Assembly (NCBI GenBank): GCA_951640165.1
Contig: OX621252.1
Location: forward strand, 30,649,934 to 30,713,933
DNA from: Pseudoips prasinana
Lineage: Eukaryota > Arthropoda > Insecta > Lepidoptera > Nolidae
Length of the DNA: 64,000 nucleotides
Direction of reading: 5' to 3'
The translations under genes were made by a program, and so were the position numbers. Every line of letters starts with the position of its first letter. The stretch's first letter is position 1. This document shows positions 26,001-41,000 of the stretch, piece by piece. The notes under the pieces are model-generated. The model was given only the letters and a program-made list of their open reading frames with translations, ran no database searches and was not told the DNA's origin.

Positions 26001-29000
26001 TATGGTGAAGGATCAGAGTGTGCTACTAGATCTTTGGGGAAGCCTTTGACTAACTGTAGACAAAGTTACCAAGTCTATGGGCGTTTTGTGTACCTATTGA
26101 AAGAACAAACTATCTACATTCCCAACATATATTTAGTGATAGTTATTAAATAACAGTAAGGATAGTAGCCTAATCTCATTTTCTAACTCCTCCTTTTTCT
26201 CTTTCTGATTAAACTCGTTGCGGGATCCAAGACAGTTAAAGTGATTGCCTGGGATATGCCTGAGCCTCACCGCTCAGTGTCATTTCATTGTGTGCCACTG
26301 TTGATCCTGGCTTACAGAAGTTGCAGTGGTGGGTAAAAGGGAGGGACTAGTCCCGTTAAAAAAAAAAGCCTAACAGTCGTATCAATACATCCCTCCACTA
26401 TTTTTGATTTCATCATCATCATCATGTCAGCCAAATTACATCCACTGCTGGACAAAAGCCGCCCCAAAGAATGGGGGATATATCATAATCGCCACGCTTG
26501 GCAGACGGAATGGCGATCGCAGTTTGATGGGCCTAGATCACAGAAATACGCTGCTGTCCGTTCTCTGATAGGTTTTCCTTCGGAACGATTTCTAAGCCCC
26601 GCACTGGATGAGATGGGGTGATGATATTCATCGCCGTCACCACACAATTTAGTTTTTGGATTTAACACCAACAAATAAGCAATATCACAAATTCACATAT
26701 CGACTAATCCCTTAATGCAAGGCAACAATTTTTAACAGCTAATACAATTTATGTAACTATTAAATGGCTTTATAAAACCTGCCTAGTCTGCTTTGCTGCC
26801 TCAAATTCATTGAATAGCACCAAAAAAATACACAAAAACATATTCTAAAATACCAGTTACTGTCCTCAATAGATTTGTATGACGCGTTCGGTTAATTCAT
26901 AGTCCAGTTTTGTAGTTCTATTTGATCACAGATATGCGTTTGTTAACTTTGCATGCAGTTTTACATAACATTCTGTATTGTTTTTTTAATAATGCTATGA
27001 AAATATTGTAGAGTATTTAGCGATTTTTTACTGTGTATTGTATCTAAGCGTACGAGTGGAATGGCAATGAAATAAACAGCTGGAATCATACCTCATCTGT
27101 TATCTACCTTAATTTTTGAACTGACTTCAAAAGGCGGAGGTTCTCAAGTTGATCGGTATTTTGTTATGTATGTACACCGATTACTCGGAGTTTTATGATC
27201 CGATTTACGTATCCATTTTTAACAAAAAAAGGTGCCCGTACTAGAGAATTTAATTCCTGTGTGGCGGGGATTCTCCTTAAGTTTGATGCGGAATAGTTGC
27301 CATTTGGTCCTATAAAAATTTTACATAGTTTGGCCCAGTAGTTTTAGTTTTGAAGTCGGTTTTTTGTTAATAGATATTTTACGTATTCATCATCTTTAGC
27401 CTTCGGTTGGCGGGTAAGGATCGCTGACTGTGAAGAGACCGATTGACCTAGAAGCTTTTTTGCAGTGAAAACGTCTTTAGGCTCTGGTCCTCTGAATATG
27501 CTTTCCCCTCTTGGGTCTGTGAACAAATAGCTTTAGGACGTCTTTAGGGGTCGATTTCTTATGCCAATTTTTTATGTTTGTTTAATATTCTCATCTAATA
27601 CGATGTTGACGGACCTGTCCATACATAGTTGACGGTCACCGTAGCCTAGTTGGTAGTGCTCCTGCCTACGAAGCTGGTGGTCCTGGGTTCGAATCCCGGT
27701 AAGTGCAAATATTTGTGTGATGAGCACGAATATTTGTTTCCGAGTCATAGTTGTTTTCTATGTCTATAAGTATTTATCTATCTATATAAGTATGTATATC
27801 GTCGCCTGGTACCCATAGTACAAGCTTCGCTTAGTTTGGGGCTAGGATGATCTGTGTGACATTGTCCCTAGATATTATACTGTCTAAGTTTGCATGCGTA
27901 AAGTTTATCTAGAATTGGTGCCACTTTAAAACTTCCTCTAATATGTTCATTTCGGATTATGTCCAATTCAGATTGTACAACAACAAATACCTACTTGATT
28001 ATTATTTATCATTTTTGTTTATACTAATGTTGACAAATCTTCAGGGCATCTCAGCTTTTGGTCTGACCGAAGCAGTCTACCGTGTCAGAAACGACAAACC
28101 ACAGTTCGCATTAGACGCTCTATCTCCAGGGCGGTATACATTGCTGGTTTACGCTGAAACTCCTAGAGGCAGATCACCGAGACCTGCAGCATTACATAGC
28201 GTACCTATTCGTACGATCAGCGATATGGATAGACCTGGTAAGAATTAAGGAGTAAAGAGTGTATCATTTAATGTTGATAAAGCAGACTTCATTCTACCTT
28301 TTTACTTGAATATAACTTAACTTCAAACACAGTTCACATAATAGTAATATAATTACTGACGCCAGCACATCAGGCTACCCTAACCTGTCAAATTTCCCCA
28401 ATTGAAAGTGAACCTTATGCTTTTGTGATAAAGTTGGAAATCTATAAAGGCAATTTGACAGATCAGGGTAGCTGGATATGCTGGCGTCTGAACTATAAAG
28501 AAGTAAGGAGTGCCTCACTCAATTTTGATAAAGCACAAGTTATTTTACCTTTTCAATATGAATATAACTTTAATTTCAAATACAGTTCATATAATAATTT
28601 AATGTACAGACGCCAGCACATCCAGCTACCCAAATCTGTCAATTTTCTTTTATAGATTTTCAACTTTATCATAAAAGCATAAGGTTCACACCAGCACATC
28701 AAGCTACGCCAATCTATCAAATTTCCCCAATTGAAAGTGAACCTTATGTCTATGTTATAAAGTTGAAAATGTATAAAAGAAATTTGACAGATTGGTGTAG
28801 CAGGATGTGCTGGCGTCTGTATCTAGAAATAATTATGCTTACTTAATTATACTACAAACATCTTCTGACTATTTACATGTGCATTTTTAAAAACTACGTG
28901 AATAAAAGCCTTTTTATTTATTTTTTATTGTTTAATGATGATAATGAGAGCTCTGAGAAGTATGTATGGTGTGACTTTGAGAGACAGAATTCGAAATACT

Positions 29001-32000
29001 GATGTAAGAGAGCGTTGTGGTGTGAAAGAGGATGTAGTCACAAAGATTGAAAAAGGCATGCTGAGATGGTTTGGAGCATTTAGAGAGGATGAATGAAAGA
29101 AGATTGACAAAAGAAGTATACCTGGCCTGTGTGAATGGAACAACCGGAAGGAGAAGACCTCGTCGAACATTCTCTGACCAAATCGGAGACGTTCTCAAGA
29201 AAGGGCAGGTCAGAAGTACCTTAAACCGGCGAGCATGTATGAAGAATATAATGACAGTAATCGAGGCAAAAGACGTGCGCAAAGATGACAAATGGAAATC
29301 CGTTGTCTCTGCCTACCCCTCTGGAAAACAGGCGTGAGTCTATGTATGTATGTAATGATGATATTTAATTGTTATCTGGTACATATGCTTTCTTCGTCAG
29401 GTTCCCTTCAGACGATGACTCCAACGCCACCAATTCAACCTCCCCCCACAGACAACAGTGTAGCATTACTGGTAGGAGCTGCACTATCTTTAGTCTTGGT
29501 CACAATATTGACAACATTGTGTGTGGCGATGATAGTCATGTGCAAGAAGAAGAGTAGACCAAGAGATCCAGAACAAAAGTAAGTCGTAAAATATAACTAT
29601 ACAATTTGTTACTCAGATACTTACTTATCGTATGGGCAATGGTTATCCTAATGTCAGAGTTTTATTTATTTATTTATTTTTATTTATTTATTGGACTCAA
29701 CTTAATTCTACCATTACAGGGAACCTAATGCGATAGAAAAGTTACAATTATAATTCAATTGCGTATTATGTACATTTCTAAACAACTAATAACATACAAT
29801 CAAATAAGCCGCCCTTGTGAAGTCGTTCAGTGAGCAAGCGAATAAGTCTCCTATTCCAGCGACCTGGTTGCGCGTGCGCAGAGCGCGAGTCATTGGAACT
29901 TGTTGCGACAAGTTCGTGCGGGCAGTGGGTACCGTCAGCAACGGCGGTCGTCGCCGCCGTTGTTCGAGCCGCCCAGTAGGCCTCTGACATGGCTTAACGA
30001 CTGTTGCGTAATGGCTAAAAACGGTACCGACAGCTTAACGTAGCCACCGAAGCACAGAGACGCTCAGAAATTAACCCACTATGGCGGTGACCAATCTATG
30101 GACTGCCCTAGTTGCTTAACCTCGCCAATCACTTACGGATCAGTGACAGCACCCAGCAGTTAAGATTTATCTTAATTAAAACAAAACGACTGAACTAAAT
30201 AAATATCCTTTGACAGAACGCTTTAAACTTAACGATATAAAGTTTGTTCGTCCTTATTTACAACAGTTTATTGATACTAAGACACTTAACTTAAAATCTC
30301 TGTTGTCCGGTAAAGCAATGAAAGCATACTAGGGTAACTGTAAAACTAAAATAAAATAATTAAAAGAAAAAAAAAACAGAAAAGTATGACTTTAGATAGA
30401 GTCTCATTTAACTCCATATAGAAATATAATAAAAATAATAGTTCATAGTTTTTACGGTTAAAGAATCTGTATTTCTAAAAAAGAATAATACATTATTCGC
30501 TTACTTGTGAGCAATAAAAAATTAATAACAATTTACAAGTTAAATAATAATAAACGTAATAATTTTATTTTAGTTTAGTTTATATTAGCATTAAAGTCAT
30601 AATTTCTTATTTATTTTATATTTTTTTCTTAGAGTTAATTAGGTTTTAGGAAATATAATTTTATTAAATTGATATGAATACTATATAAATAAATGTTATT
30701 ACTGATTATAATTAATTAATAATAAATACGATACAAAAATTATAGCTAACACAAAGGGCGTTGTCTTAATAGGTAAATATGATTATTATCAACAAATAAA
30801 TTGACAAAAAATTGACTTCACAAACATTCCAAGAAGAAACCACGTTTCAGGCAGATTTAAAATGAGTTTTGAAAGAACAATGGCAAGTTCCCATACTTCA
30901 TTTTACCTGACATCGAATCGTAGCGTCTATGTTGAGAAAAATATGAAAACTATAGGGCTTTCATTACTTGAAATAATCACAGTTTTTTTTTTGTTTGAGA
31001 AGGTCACAGAAAAAATATATTTACATTTTTATATTTTGAGGTTATGATGTCAACATGAAAGTAAAATGCGCCCTGCCTAACCACAATTCAATATCTACCT
31101 AGAAACTCATACATTTCTAGCGTAACGCAGTCTTAAGCAAACCTTTAGGTATGCTTATGGATATATTGAGGCCTATATAACAAATCTAGAAGAGGGCATT
31201 AGTTAACGACCTATATGCAGTGATCGAATTATAGGCCTCATTTAAAGTGAGACTACTAATGATTTATGAAACAGATGCCCGGGTGACGCGCGCAACCAAC
31301 GCGACGACGCGACGTGGCGACGCATGAGCCTGCTCAGTAACCTACGTACCTATATAGGTACCAGTAACATATGTATATCGTCTACCAACGCAGTTAGATC
31401 TAATTAAATCTAACTATTTATCGTTGGCTTTCACCGACTGGCATTTTCGCCGATTACCGCCTGTAGACAAACGCTTTATTGTATTTGTTTACGAGTTAAA
31501 GTCAGTTTTATATTAACCATGATCGCATTATTAAAGCAGAGCGGAGGGGTGACAAGGAAACGTAAACAGAAGACTGACGAAAATTGTATTCCATTGGTTA
31601 CTTTTCCTCAAGAAGACAAGACAAGAAGCCTAATAGAGGTTAAATAAAACAGTCGTCAATATTTTAAATATATTTTATTCATCTTCTCTAACAACTATGT
31701 CATCCAAGAATTCTGCCGGAGCTGATACATTTGTTTGATGCCTAGCCCATCCAAGATACCACACGAGCGTCATAACATGTGCGCAACAACCTACAGTACG
31801 CCGACCAACTAAACAGTTGCAGCAGTATTCAGCTATGCCTTATCTGCCTGTATTATTATTATTTTCTATCAAAATATAGACAAAGTACTTCTTTCTCGAT
31901 ACATGTCTCGATTGTATTTTGCCTCTTATTAAAGTGGTTTCTCCATTGCTTCGTAAGCTGTATTCAGAGGAATTCAATCTTTCACTGCACACTTCAATCC

Positions 32001-35000
32001 TATATCCGCCATGAAAACGTATATGCTCGCCATAATATGAGCGGGCTTGACGTATTTGATACGTTCCCAAGGCGAACAATATTAAGTCTCTATAATCTAA
32101 TGTAGGAAAGACCATTACATTATGTCGGTCTGCTGTGAGACTTTGGAAGTTGGCTGATCGTCGGTTCATATTATTAATTTCTACCACATTTGCCAGATTA
32201 TTTTCCAAGTTAATTCTTTCGTTAATTATATTTAATATTTCATTAGCATACTCATTATTTCTTAGGCGAGCGCCAAACTTATTTAATAAAGCTGCTGCTA
32301 TTTGGAAATTCTCCATCATGTGTGGTAGAGATCTATGAAAATACTCCTGCCTTAATATCTTGTAATCTCGTTTAATGTAACCATTTACAACCTCTACCAC
32401 CCATCTACAAATAGTGATGCAGCGGCTTTGGTTAGCTTGAGCTGTTGTCAACTGATGCTCACCTTCTAACAGGGAGTGTGGCATATATGTGCGATAACCA
32501 CATTCTTCCAATAAGCTAATGCTGTCTCTAAATCCTCTGTCTAATATAAAAACATCATTCTCTCTGAAATACAGCCTTAGAGGAGATGTTTCAACACTAA
32601 ATAAGGATGTCATTATGTCAGCATCTGAGGTTGTTGCCTTGTATGGGCCAAAACAATCCACAATATAACCATCACTAGCAACAATTAAGAAAGGTTTTAA
32701 TAAATTCCTATATTTATGTAGTGAATAGGTGTCTTTTTGGAACATGTAATTAGAACTTTTATTTATGTATATATATGTACCATCACAAATTACTATTATG
32801 TTATTTTCATTTCCATATAAACCATTTGGAATGATTAAATTATGGGTTAGCAACTGCTCCCGGGATAAATGTGTTATACCTAAGTATCTCGGCACAAAGT
32901 CTTGTATAAGCACTTCCCGGACTCGGTCCATCAGGGTTTCCAAGGTACGACGTGGCTTTTGCACTAAAGTTGCAATCCGTTCATCGGAGTCTCCAGTTCT
33001 CATCTTTATTAACAAAGACACAAGTCCTAGTCTTCCCCCTTTAATTTCTAAAATTATTGGTACTTCTTCTAGAAGTAGATGGAATTTTTCTTTAGACAAT
33101 CCTACCCAGTATGCGAAAATCCTTTCATCCATTTCTTGGAGGTTGTCAAAATCTACAGTAGGATTAAAAGCGTTAACAAATGAAAATATATGTTGAACAT
33201 GTTCGGCATTAAATGTATTAATACTGTTTTCTGATTGATATAAACTGTCCCAAGAATTTCTAGCTAAATGGTCCCCACAAACACGAGCTAATTTTGGCAA
33301 ATAATATTTGTGATTGCTCAAAATAATTGCATGTAATTGGTCAGAAATGCCATGCAATGTCCCAGTATTACTGCAATTGGTAAACACACAATGATTACCA
33401 GTGTTGGCCGCCGTCTTATATTCTGGTAATATAATATTTTCTAGTACGTTTGGCCTAGCAGTTTCTTCAGTTTGTGGACTCTCAGGGGTTTCATTATCCT
33501 GTGGTATTTGGGGTGTTGCTGCAGGTGATCTCATTTCATCAACAATATTGATACGGAGAGCTTCTCTCTTAGTGCGCAACCAACAGGCATGACACACTCT
33601 ATCTGAAGGTGTCAGCTGCAATGAAAGTAAATCAAAATTAGGAAACATATATAGGTAATTCAATTACAAGATAAACAGAATTTGCTTTCTTTCTTTTTAT
33701 AACCATTCAGGTCATTTCAGGTTTATAATTTTTATTTATATACTTCAAAAATAACATATATATTATTTATATTGAGCAAATACAAAATATGTAATAAGGA
33801 AACAGACCAAAGAAATATTTTTTTAAATTAATAAGACAAAGTCAAAGATCAATTCTTTCATACCTGTCGTGGTTCTATTTTCATTCGAATAATATTTATC
33901 ATGTTCTGTTGCAGTTCTGTTGGGTTTTCTCTTAAAACTTTGTCATTTTGCTTTCTTGCAATTGAACAGCCACACAGAAGACACACATTAACATGGCCTC
34001 GTTGACTTGGTCCAGCTTGATTATCATTGGCAGTAATATTTTGCTGCAAATTCTGATTTACTGCAACCATTGAAAGTTCCCAACATGCTTCACAAACATA
34101 ATCATCCTCAGTAATCTAAAAGTTAAGGAAAAGAATAATTATTAGCAATTAATGTAATTTAGCAATCTGTGTTGCCACCAGACTGGTGACTTGTGTTTGA
34201 GTTAAGTGCAAACTAGTTATATCTTAAACTAACACTGAAACAGACATTTACAATTTAGGAAATGAAAAAATATATCTGATTTTCTGCTATTTGGTACTTC
34301 TCCAGACATATATGCCAATGATGGCATTGATCTAATTATATTATGGAATAATAATAATAATCAGTTATTTATCCTCTCACAAAGATTTACAATACAGGAA
34401 TGGTACCGTCCCTAAGAATACACACTGATTGTACATTTTGTTAATTTATCTAGAGACCTACTTTGTGAGAGGCTGGTGCCTGTTGTAGATTTATTTTTAA
34501 ATCTAAGAGTACTAAGTAAGTTTGGAAATAGCAAAATAAATATAAATAATACATACAGATAAGTATTGTTAAAACTTACGATTTGTGGATAAACCCAGTT
34601 GCAGAGCACGCTACAAACTCTTGTGTTTTGATCTAAGATCCGATATCGCCGCAGGGTGTTGACGCAAATGTTGCAATTCACGCACAAGATGCGTGTAGGC
34701 CTAAGACTATTCATTTTCGAGCACCCAACGATATACAAATCCTTAAGCACAATCGGTCCGTTTAGAGAAAGCAGTTGGTCGTTTATGCAGATAGGTAGTC
34801 CGTAAGAACGCACAAGTCGTCGTTTGGGGCAGAGAATCAAGTCCAGGGGGTATGCGAGGGTCAGAAATACAAATAAACCAAAGAATAAAACAAAACAACA
34901 AGATACTCGTACTAAATACAATCAAGCACAGTATGTAGTTATCTATGGTGTAAATAGTACCGCGCTACAGAGTTGTCAAAATGACGTTGTCATGACGAGA

Positions 35001-38000
35001 GGTGTTGCCATAACATTTTCTTTTATTTCAAATAATAATGGTGTTTAATAATATATAATATCAAATAATAAACCTAAACATGAAAAAATAAATGTGTTAG
35101 TAAAAATATTTTAAATTAATTTGTCAATTTCTTCGATCTACTTACGCACCATCTATTTCAATCGGATTTTATATTCATTATTTTCTAATAACAAAGTACA
35201 CGTTTCCTTTTTTGTGGCAACTCTGGTACTTCAAGCCACGAACAAAACCATCACCGGATGTGATTTTAATCAAATACAAGTTAATTAATTAAATAATTTA
35301 TCCTCGGCTTTTACATGTAAAATGAATTACGTGCAAAAACTGAACTAATTAAATGATTAAGTTTTGCATAAGTCAGATTTGTAGACGCTTCCTAAGACAG
35401 TCAGGCAAATATTCGCCATTGTTCTTTAGTGCAGGTAGGATTTAAACCCACGGTCCACGGAGCGTGTGCGGTGAGCGCAGTTGCACACCAACCCAATCGA
35501 TTTCTATTATAAAACGGTGCCAAAAATGTGTTTCTGACACCCGTCAATTCAGTGTATTTCCTGTCAAACTGGATGAACTTTGACGTCCATTGTGTGAGCT
35601 GACAGATATCAGAAATGCATTTATTCGATAGACGCAATATGAATAAGACTTCGGTGCAGTAAAAAATTATTCGGCTTCCATTTATAAATGTAATATAATC
35701 TTGATTACTAAAGGTCGGCACAGACTGACGTAGCGGCACGGCAGGGCGTGCTTCGGCACGGTTGGTATGACGTGGCGTCATCATAAGCCACAGTCACTGT
35801 CGCACCAATATTTAACCTTATTTCAATTTATGTAGCTGTCATAATCCTGTGACCTATGTGACTTTCGGGCAGTTGCGAAACGCCACGGACAGCATACAGC
35901 TGCAGACCGTTGTATGAAATGGCATGGCAAAACATGCCGCGGTGTCCTGCAGCATGCCACGACGTGCCATGTTGTCCGGCGGCATGCCACGGCATGCCGC
36001 GTTATAAATGTATCGAAATACTTACTTATCTTATGGGCAATGGTTACCCTAGTGTCAGAGTTGTTTAAGCCACCCAGTAGGCCTCTAACATGGCTTAATC
36101 ACTGTTGTCTAGTGACTACAACCGGGACCGACAGCTTGACGTGCCCTCTGAAGTACGGAGACGCTTAGAAATCAAACCAAGAACCAAGAAATCCTACACG
36201 TCAGTCTGCGACGGCGCAGCCCTAAAATTGGTCACACATTCGCTGTTTAGATGTGTTCCGGGAAATTCCCCTGTTCACAATTTTCATTACAATATTATTG
36301 ACTTACGTACAAATATTAAAACTTTTTGATATTGTTTTCCATGTATTTAAATACAAAATGAAAAAAAAATAAAATTAAACTTATCCATGCCAACCCTGCG
36401 ATACATATCACCCATTAGAAGAAAGAGGAAAGGGCTATCCCAATAAATTAAATTATATAAACATCCTTTTAAGACATCTATTTTTATTTCATTAATGTTA
36501 TATAAAGTTAGTGTATTGAAGTTTCATTTTAGAATCTGAAATTTATAATAAGATATTACATTTACAATTACTAAACATTAGTAATTTTTATTGATACCTA
36601 CAGCTGCTGCCTAACGTTTAGTTTTTAATTATTTGCTATTAGGACATCTTGATTTATATTCCTAGCCATATTCTCAGTATACCATTTGTATCAATCAAAA
36701 TGACCAATATTTAGTAATTGTTAATTGTAAATGTAGTATGTTTACCTAGATTTATTTTAATATTATATCCCAAGTCTGGAACACATTTTGCTTTCAGTAC
36801 TATATTACGAAGAAACGTAGGAGTCTCAATGTATGGCGGTTCTTCCATCAGCTCAAACGTAGTGCCAACCGTAGTAGTACGAGGACATAGAGGTTCCAGA
36901 GTCCTGGCTGCAAGATGGTCAGGAGTATTGGATGATGCACCGTTGGCAGTATTAGCTTTGGATACAAGACCTCATGGTATGTACCTACATTTATCCTTGT
37001 TCTTTCGCTTGTCTCATTATACTTTTGACGCTGATTGGCGTGGTTGGTAAATATTTGCTTTTCACGCCGCGGGTCGTGGGTTCTATTCCCACTCTGGATA
37101 GATATTTTTGTGTATAAACATGTCTGTTTGTCCTGAGTCTGGATGTAATTATCTATATAAGTAAAAGAAAAGTAGTATATGAAGTACCTATGTGAATACA
37201 AACTCTGCTCAGTTTGGTATTAGATGGCTCTGTGTGAAAAATGTCCCAGGATATTATTGATATTATTATAACTTCAAACATAGGACTTTGATCATACAGG
37301 GTAGTGTCAGGTAATGCAGATACATGACCTCGTATTAATAATCTGTGATAATTGGATTATTATCACAGATTATTAAGACGAGGTCCATTACGGCAGTAGG
37401 ATTACGAATGGTGCGTAAGCATCAGTCTACAGCCGTTTTTTATCCATAACAAATCTAGTGGCTACCATAGATACTACCATAGATAAATGACTACTACCTA
37501 TATTGCAATCATAATCAATTTAACAGAAACAAATAAAACAACAGAAATATATAACCTACAGTGCATTATAATGTAATATTTGAATCAGTCTCGATAAGAT
37601 GACGTGAAACGGTAACCAATACATTTTTAAATTTCAAATGTGCCAGACTTTGCATTTCGAATAAAAATCAACCAAATGCTTATGGCAAAATCAGACGACA
37701 ACGGATATTTTTATCGCTCAAAATTGTGCACCCAAAGCTTTATTTTATTCAGTCGTTAACTTCGACATTTTGTCATAAATACGACGTAAAATTAGAGAGT
37801 GTTACTGTCACATAACTTTTGGATAGGATCAAATTTTTACAAAATTTATTATCTGTTTGGAAAGTTTGTCGTAACGAAAATACTTTGCGATAATATTTAT
37901 GAAAGCTTCAAGAATAATATTATAATAAAAAAGCGTCTCAGAACACGTGGATCATTAATTGTTATGATATTTTTCTCACTAAAGTTACTTATTTGAAAGT

Positions 38001-41000
38001 TTTTCTATTAAAAATCTTGTGATTTATGTTCAAATAGGCGCTTATTTCCTTACAAGCTTTCACCTTCGACTTTGACTGTCTCGGAATGTCTGTACAAAAA
38101 TACGGTTTCTTTAAACCAAACTAGTTACCCACCACATTAGCAAAGACCTGATAATTTCCTTATTTAATATTGTTTTTGTATTTTATTATGTTTGTATTTT
38201 CTGTCTATGGGTCGCAATTAGTTACTCGAAATAAACATATTTTATTATTATTTATTAATATCTTTTAAGAATGTTTGGCTGTATAAATATGTATAATAGA
38301 ACCTTTTTAATGTATACAGCATCCACAATTAGTATGGTATTTTATTAAAGATTTTATTAACATACCACTGTCTGTCCACCCCAAATTTATAAAAAAGCGC
38401 TTTCTTTATTCATTCAGCATCATACGCCAAATAACACTTCATACTTCTTAAAAATGTACCAAAAACTGATGATTTTTTAATAAATATCTAAAAACACTTC
38501 TCTTATTTATTCATCTATACAAGTTAACGAAAAATAGTACCAGAAATGCTGGCATAATTACTGTTCTGTTACTACTATGTATTAATAGATATTATTGTAA
38601 AAATAAGTGCTTTTAATTATTTGTTTAAAAACGATGTTCTTTTGGTAGATATTTGGAAGGAAAGAACAATTATGATGGATTTTGCACAGGAGTAATTTTA
38701 TTACGCAAGCATCGACAATGTTTGCTTAATCATTACCCTGCAGAACCTATTAGGTTAAAATATGTATTACTAATTTCATGTCATTCATTACGTTCTTAAA
38801 TATCTGCCAAGATTTGTGATACGTTCTTTAAATAACCCAACACTAGTGCTAATTAATAGAGTACTTATTACAGTTAACAAAAATGCTTGTGTTCTTCTTT
38901 ATCTGTTCACCACACCAGAAAAGCCTACACGCAAGTAGAGTAAAATTGGGGGACCTGGATCAAGGAGATCCAGGTCACCCCAATTTTACTATTCATTTCA
39001 TCAATATTCAAGATCTGGAAACCCGCAATTTTCACCATTCATTATAGAATCATTTTAGATCCAGAAACACCCAATTACAACCATCATTCATTGTTTTTAA
39101 ATAGTACCTGCAAAATATTCTGACTTGACTATTGAGTGGTCTTTAATATTTAACTATTTTAATGTAATAGATATCACAAGAAATTTAAATGTACACGTAA
39201 ATATCAATTTTTTTTGGTAGTCGACTTTATGCCTATTTACCCATATGTTTTAGACAGTTATTAATATAATATATTCCTTTCACAGCATTCAAATAAAGAC
39301 ATTGAGGAAAATGTATAGCATGTTGCATCCAAGGATCGTCGTAAATCTCCCAATCTTCTATAACACCTCCACATGAGAAACACGCTGCTTTATCATTTAC
39401 ACTATTTCCATAATAAAAAAAACCGGCTTCAGCCATTTCCATCACCAACCTTCTCCTTGAATTAGTCGTTGCCCAATAATGTCTAAACGAAATTTCACGC
39501 ATTTTATACGCATTATACATGTCATAACGAGGGCTACATTTATTTAGAGACATGTTCTGTTCACTCAATATATAACTATACTAAAGTTCTTCATACAGAT
39601 AAATATAAAGGTGAAATGATATCGTACTGCAGTAGCCAGCAATTTATAATGATTAACATTTGATGGGATTGGTAGGGATAGAGGATTTGAAAATTAAACA
39701 AGCAAATATTTATTTCAAAAATTTATTATCTATACACCATTTATTTAAACATATTACATTTTTTAAAGCACATATTTTATCATGATAAATACAACTATAC
39801 ACATCATGAGAATGTTCATATTTATTGTATAAGCTTAATAAATTAGGACAACCTTCATCTTCTAAATTATTTATATTATTATTATTCAAAATATTTTTTA
39901 ACCATAACACTTTTTCTAAACCTTTGGTGTAAACACTTTTATCTCTTAAAATATCTACAATCAAATTTTGATGATTTGAGTAGGGCACAAATCCGTCTCT
40001 CCAGTATATCCTTCTATTACGTTCAATCCAACTGACTTGTCGTTTTTCTGGTTTCGTCAAATCGTAAAATGGAAATGGTGGCTTAATTAAAAACACCTGA
40101 ATTTTTTCATTCAATATTACAGCAAATTCTTTAACGATAAATTCATTTGTTTCTGTTTTGAAACCTTGAACATCTACAATGGCTGTCATGATAATCTGCG
40201 CACTATGTTACTTAAAGGTTTATATTCCACAAGCCGATCGTTAATAATTAAACAATATCCAGTTGTGTGATCTGGTATTGGCGCTGAACATTCGATCTCC
40301 AACCGTACATCTACGGGGCCTGTTTTCAAACTATCGTTTTGTCTTGAACAGTCTATAATAAAGAGAGGGGCCTTCTCCTTGAAATCAATCAAATTAAGCA
40401 AGGGGTCTGCAGGACAGTTGTAATACGACTGACGAAATTTCACGTACATTTCATATAATATATTGTATTTGTTCTCAGAAAAATTTAAGCTTAGAGGCTC
40501 GTAAGGATAATACTGTGAATTCAAAAATAGTGTTACGTTAGTAACCCCACAGTGATCAAACAAAGAACTGTCTTTGGTTTTATTATTTTTTCTGTTGGTT
40601 TGCAAGCAAAAAATTACATACCGAGGTTTCTCTAATTGCGATGCAGTCTTAACTGACCAAGAATGTTTTGTAGTTTTAGGGAGCAAAGGATACTCATATA
40701 AATCCCAATTTCGAAACGCTATTTGAATAGGTTTATCTCTTTCCAAGTGTTTTAGTAGTGTCAGTCGTTCACGGTCTGACACTTTTATATGTGGTACACG
40801 CCATTGCAATCTTTGTATGTCTATTTGAAAATGCGCAATATCATCAGTTGCTATGATACTGTTTAAATTAGAGTTACTTCTATTCAAAATAAGTTCATGT
40901 TTACAATTTATCACAATTTTATTGTAATCCTCCGCAAATCCTAAAATCTTATTAAGAGGTACAATAGCACTAAAATGATCATCACTTTTGAATCCATCTA

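Larger units (their letters stand above)
34715..36797 (+). other. Intron remainder upstream of the transposase and receptor exon
   Basis: 34715-35050 should hold the transposase promoter (ATGACGTTGTCATGACGAG is near-palindromic). 35401-35784 has a 127-codon minus-strand frame with no recognised domain. 35915-36003 is a GCATGCC cluster and 36028-36180 a truncated family-C repeat. 36200-36790 is AT-rich spacer. Confidence 0.4.

Noticed and set aside
32765..33196. 143-codon plus-strand frame
   Set aside because: Antisense shadow of the transposase catalytic domain.
31260..35400. Terminal inverted repeats of the DDE transposon
   Set aside because: Compared both flanks by eye and found no convincing pair; a computed search would be needed.
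35401..35784. 127-codon minus-strand frame
   Set aside because: Part of it reads through a tRNA-like SINE complement; no domain.
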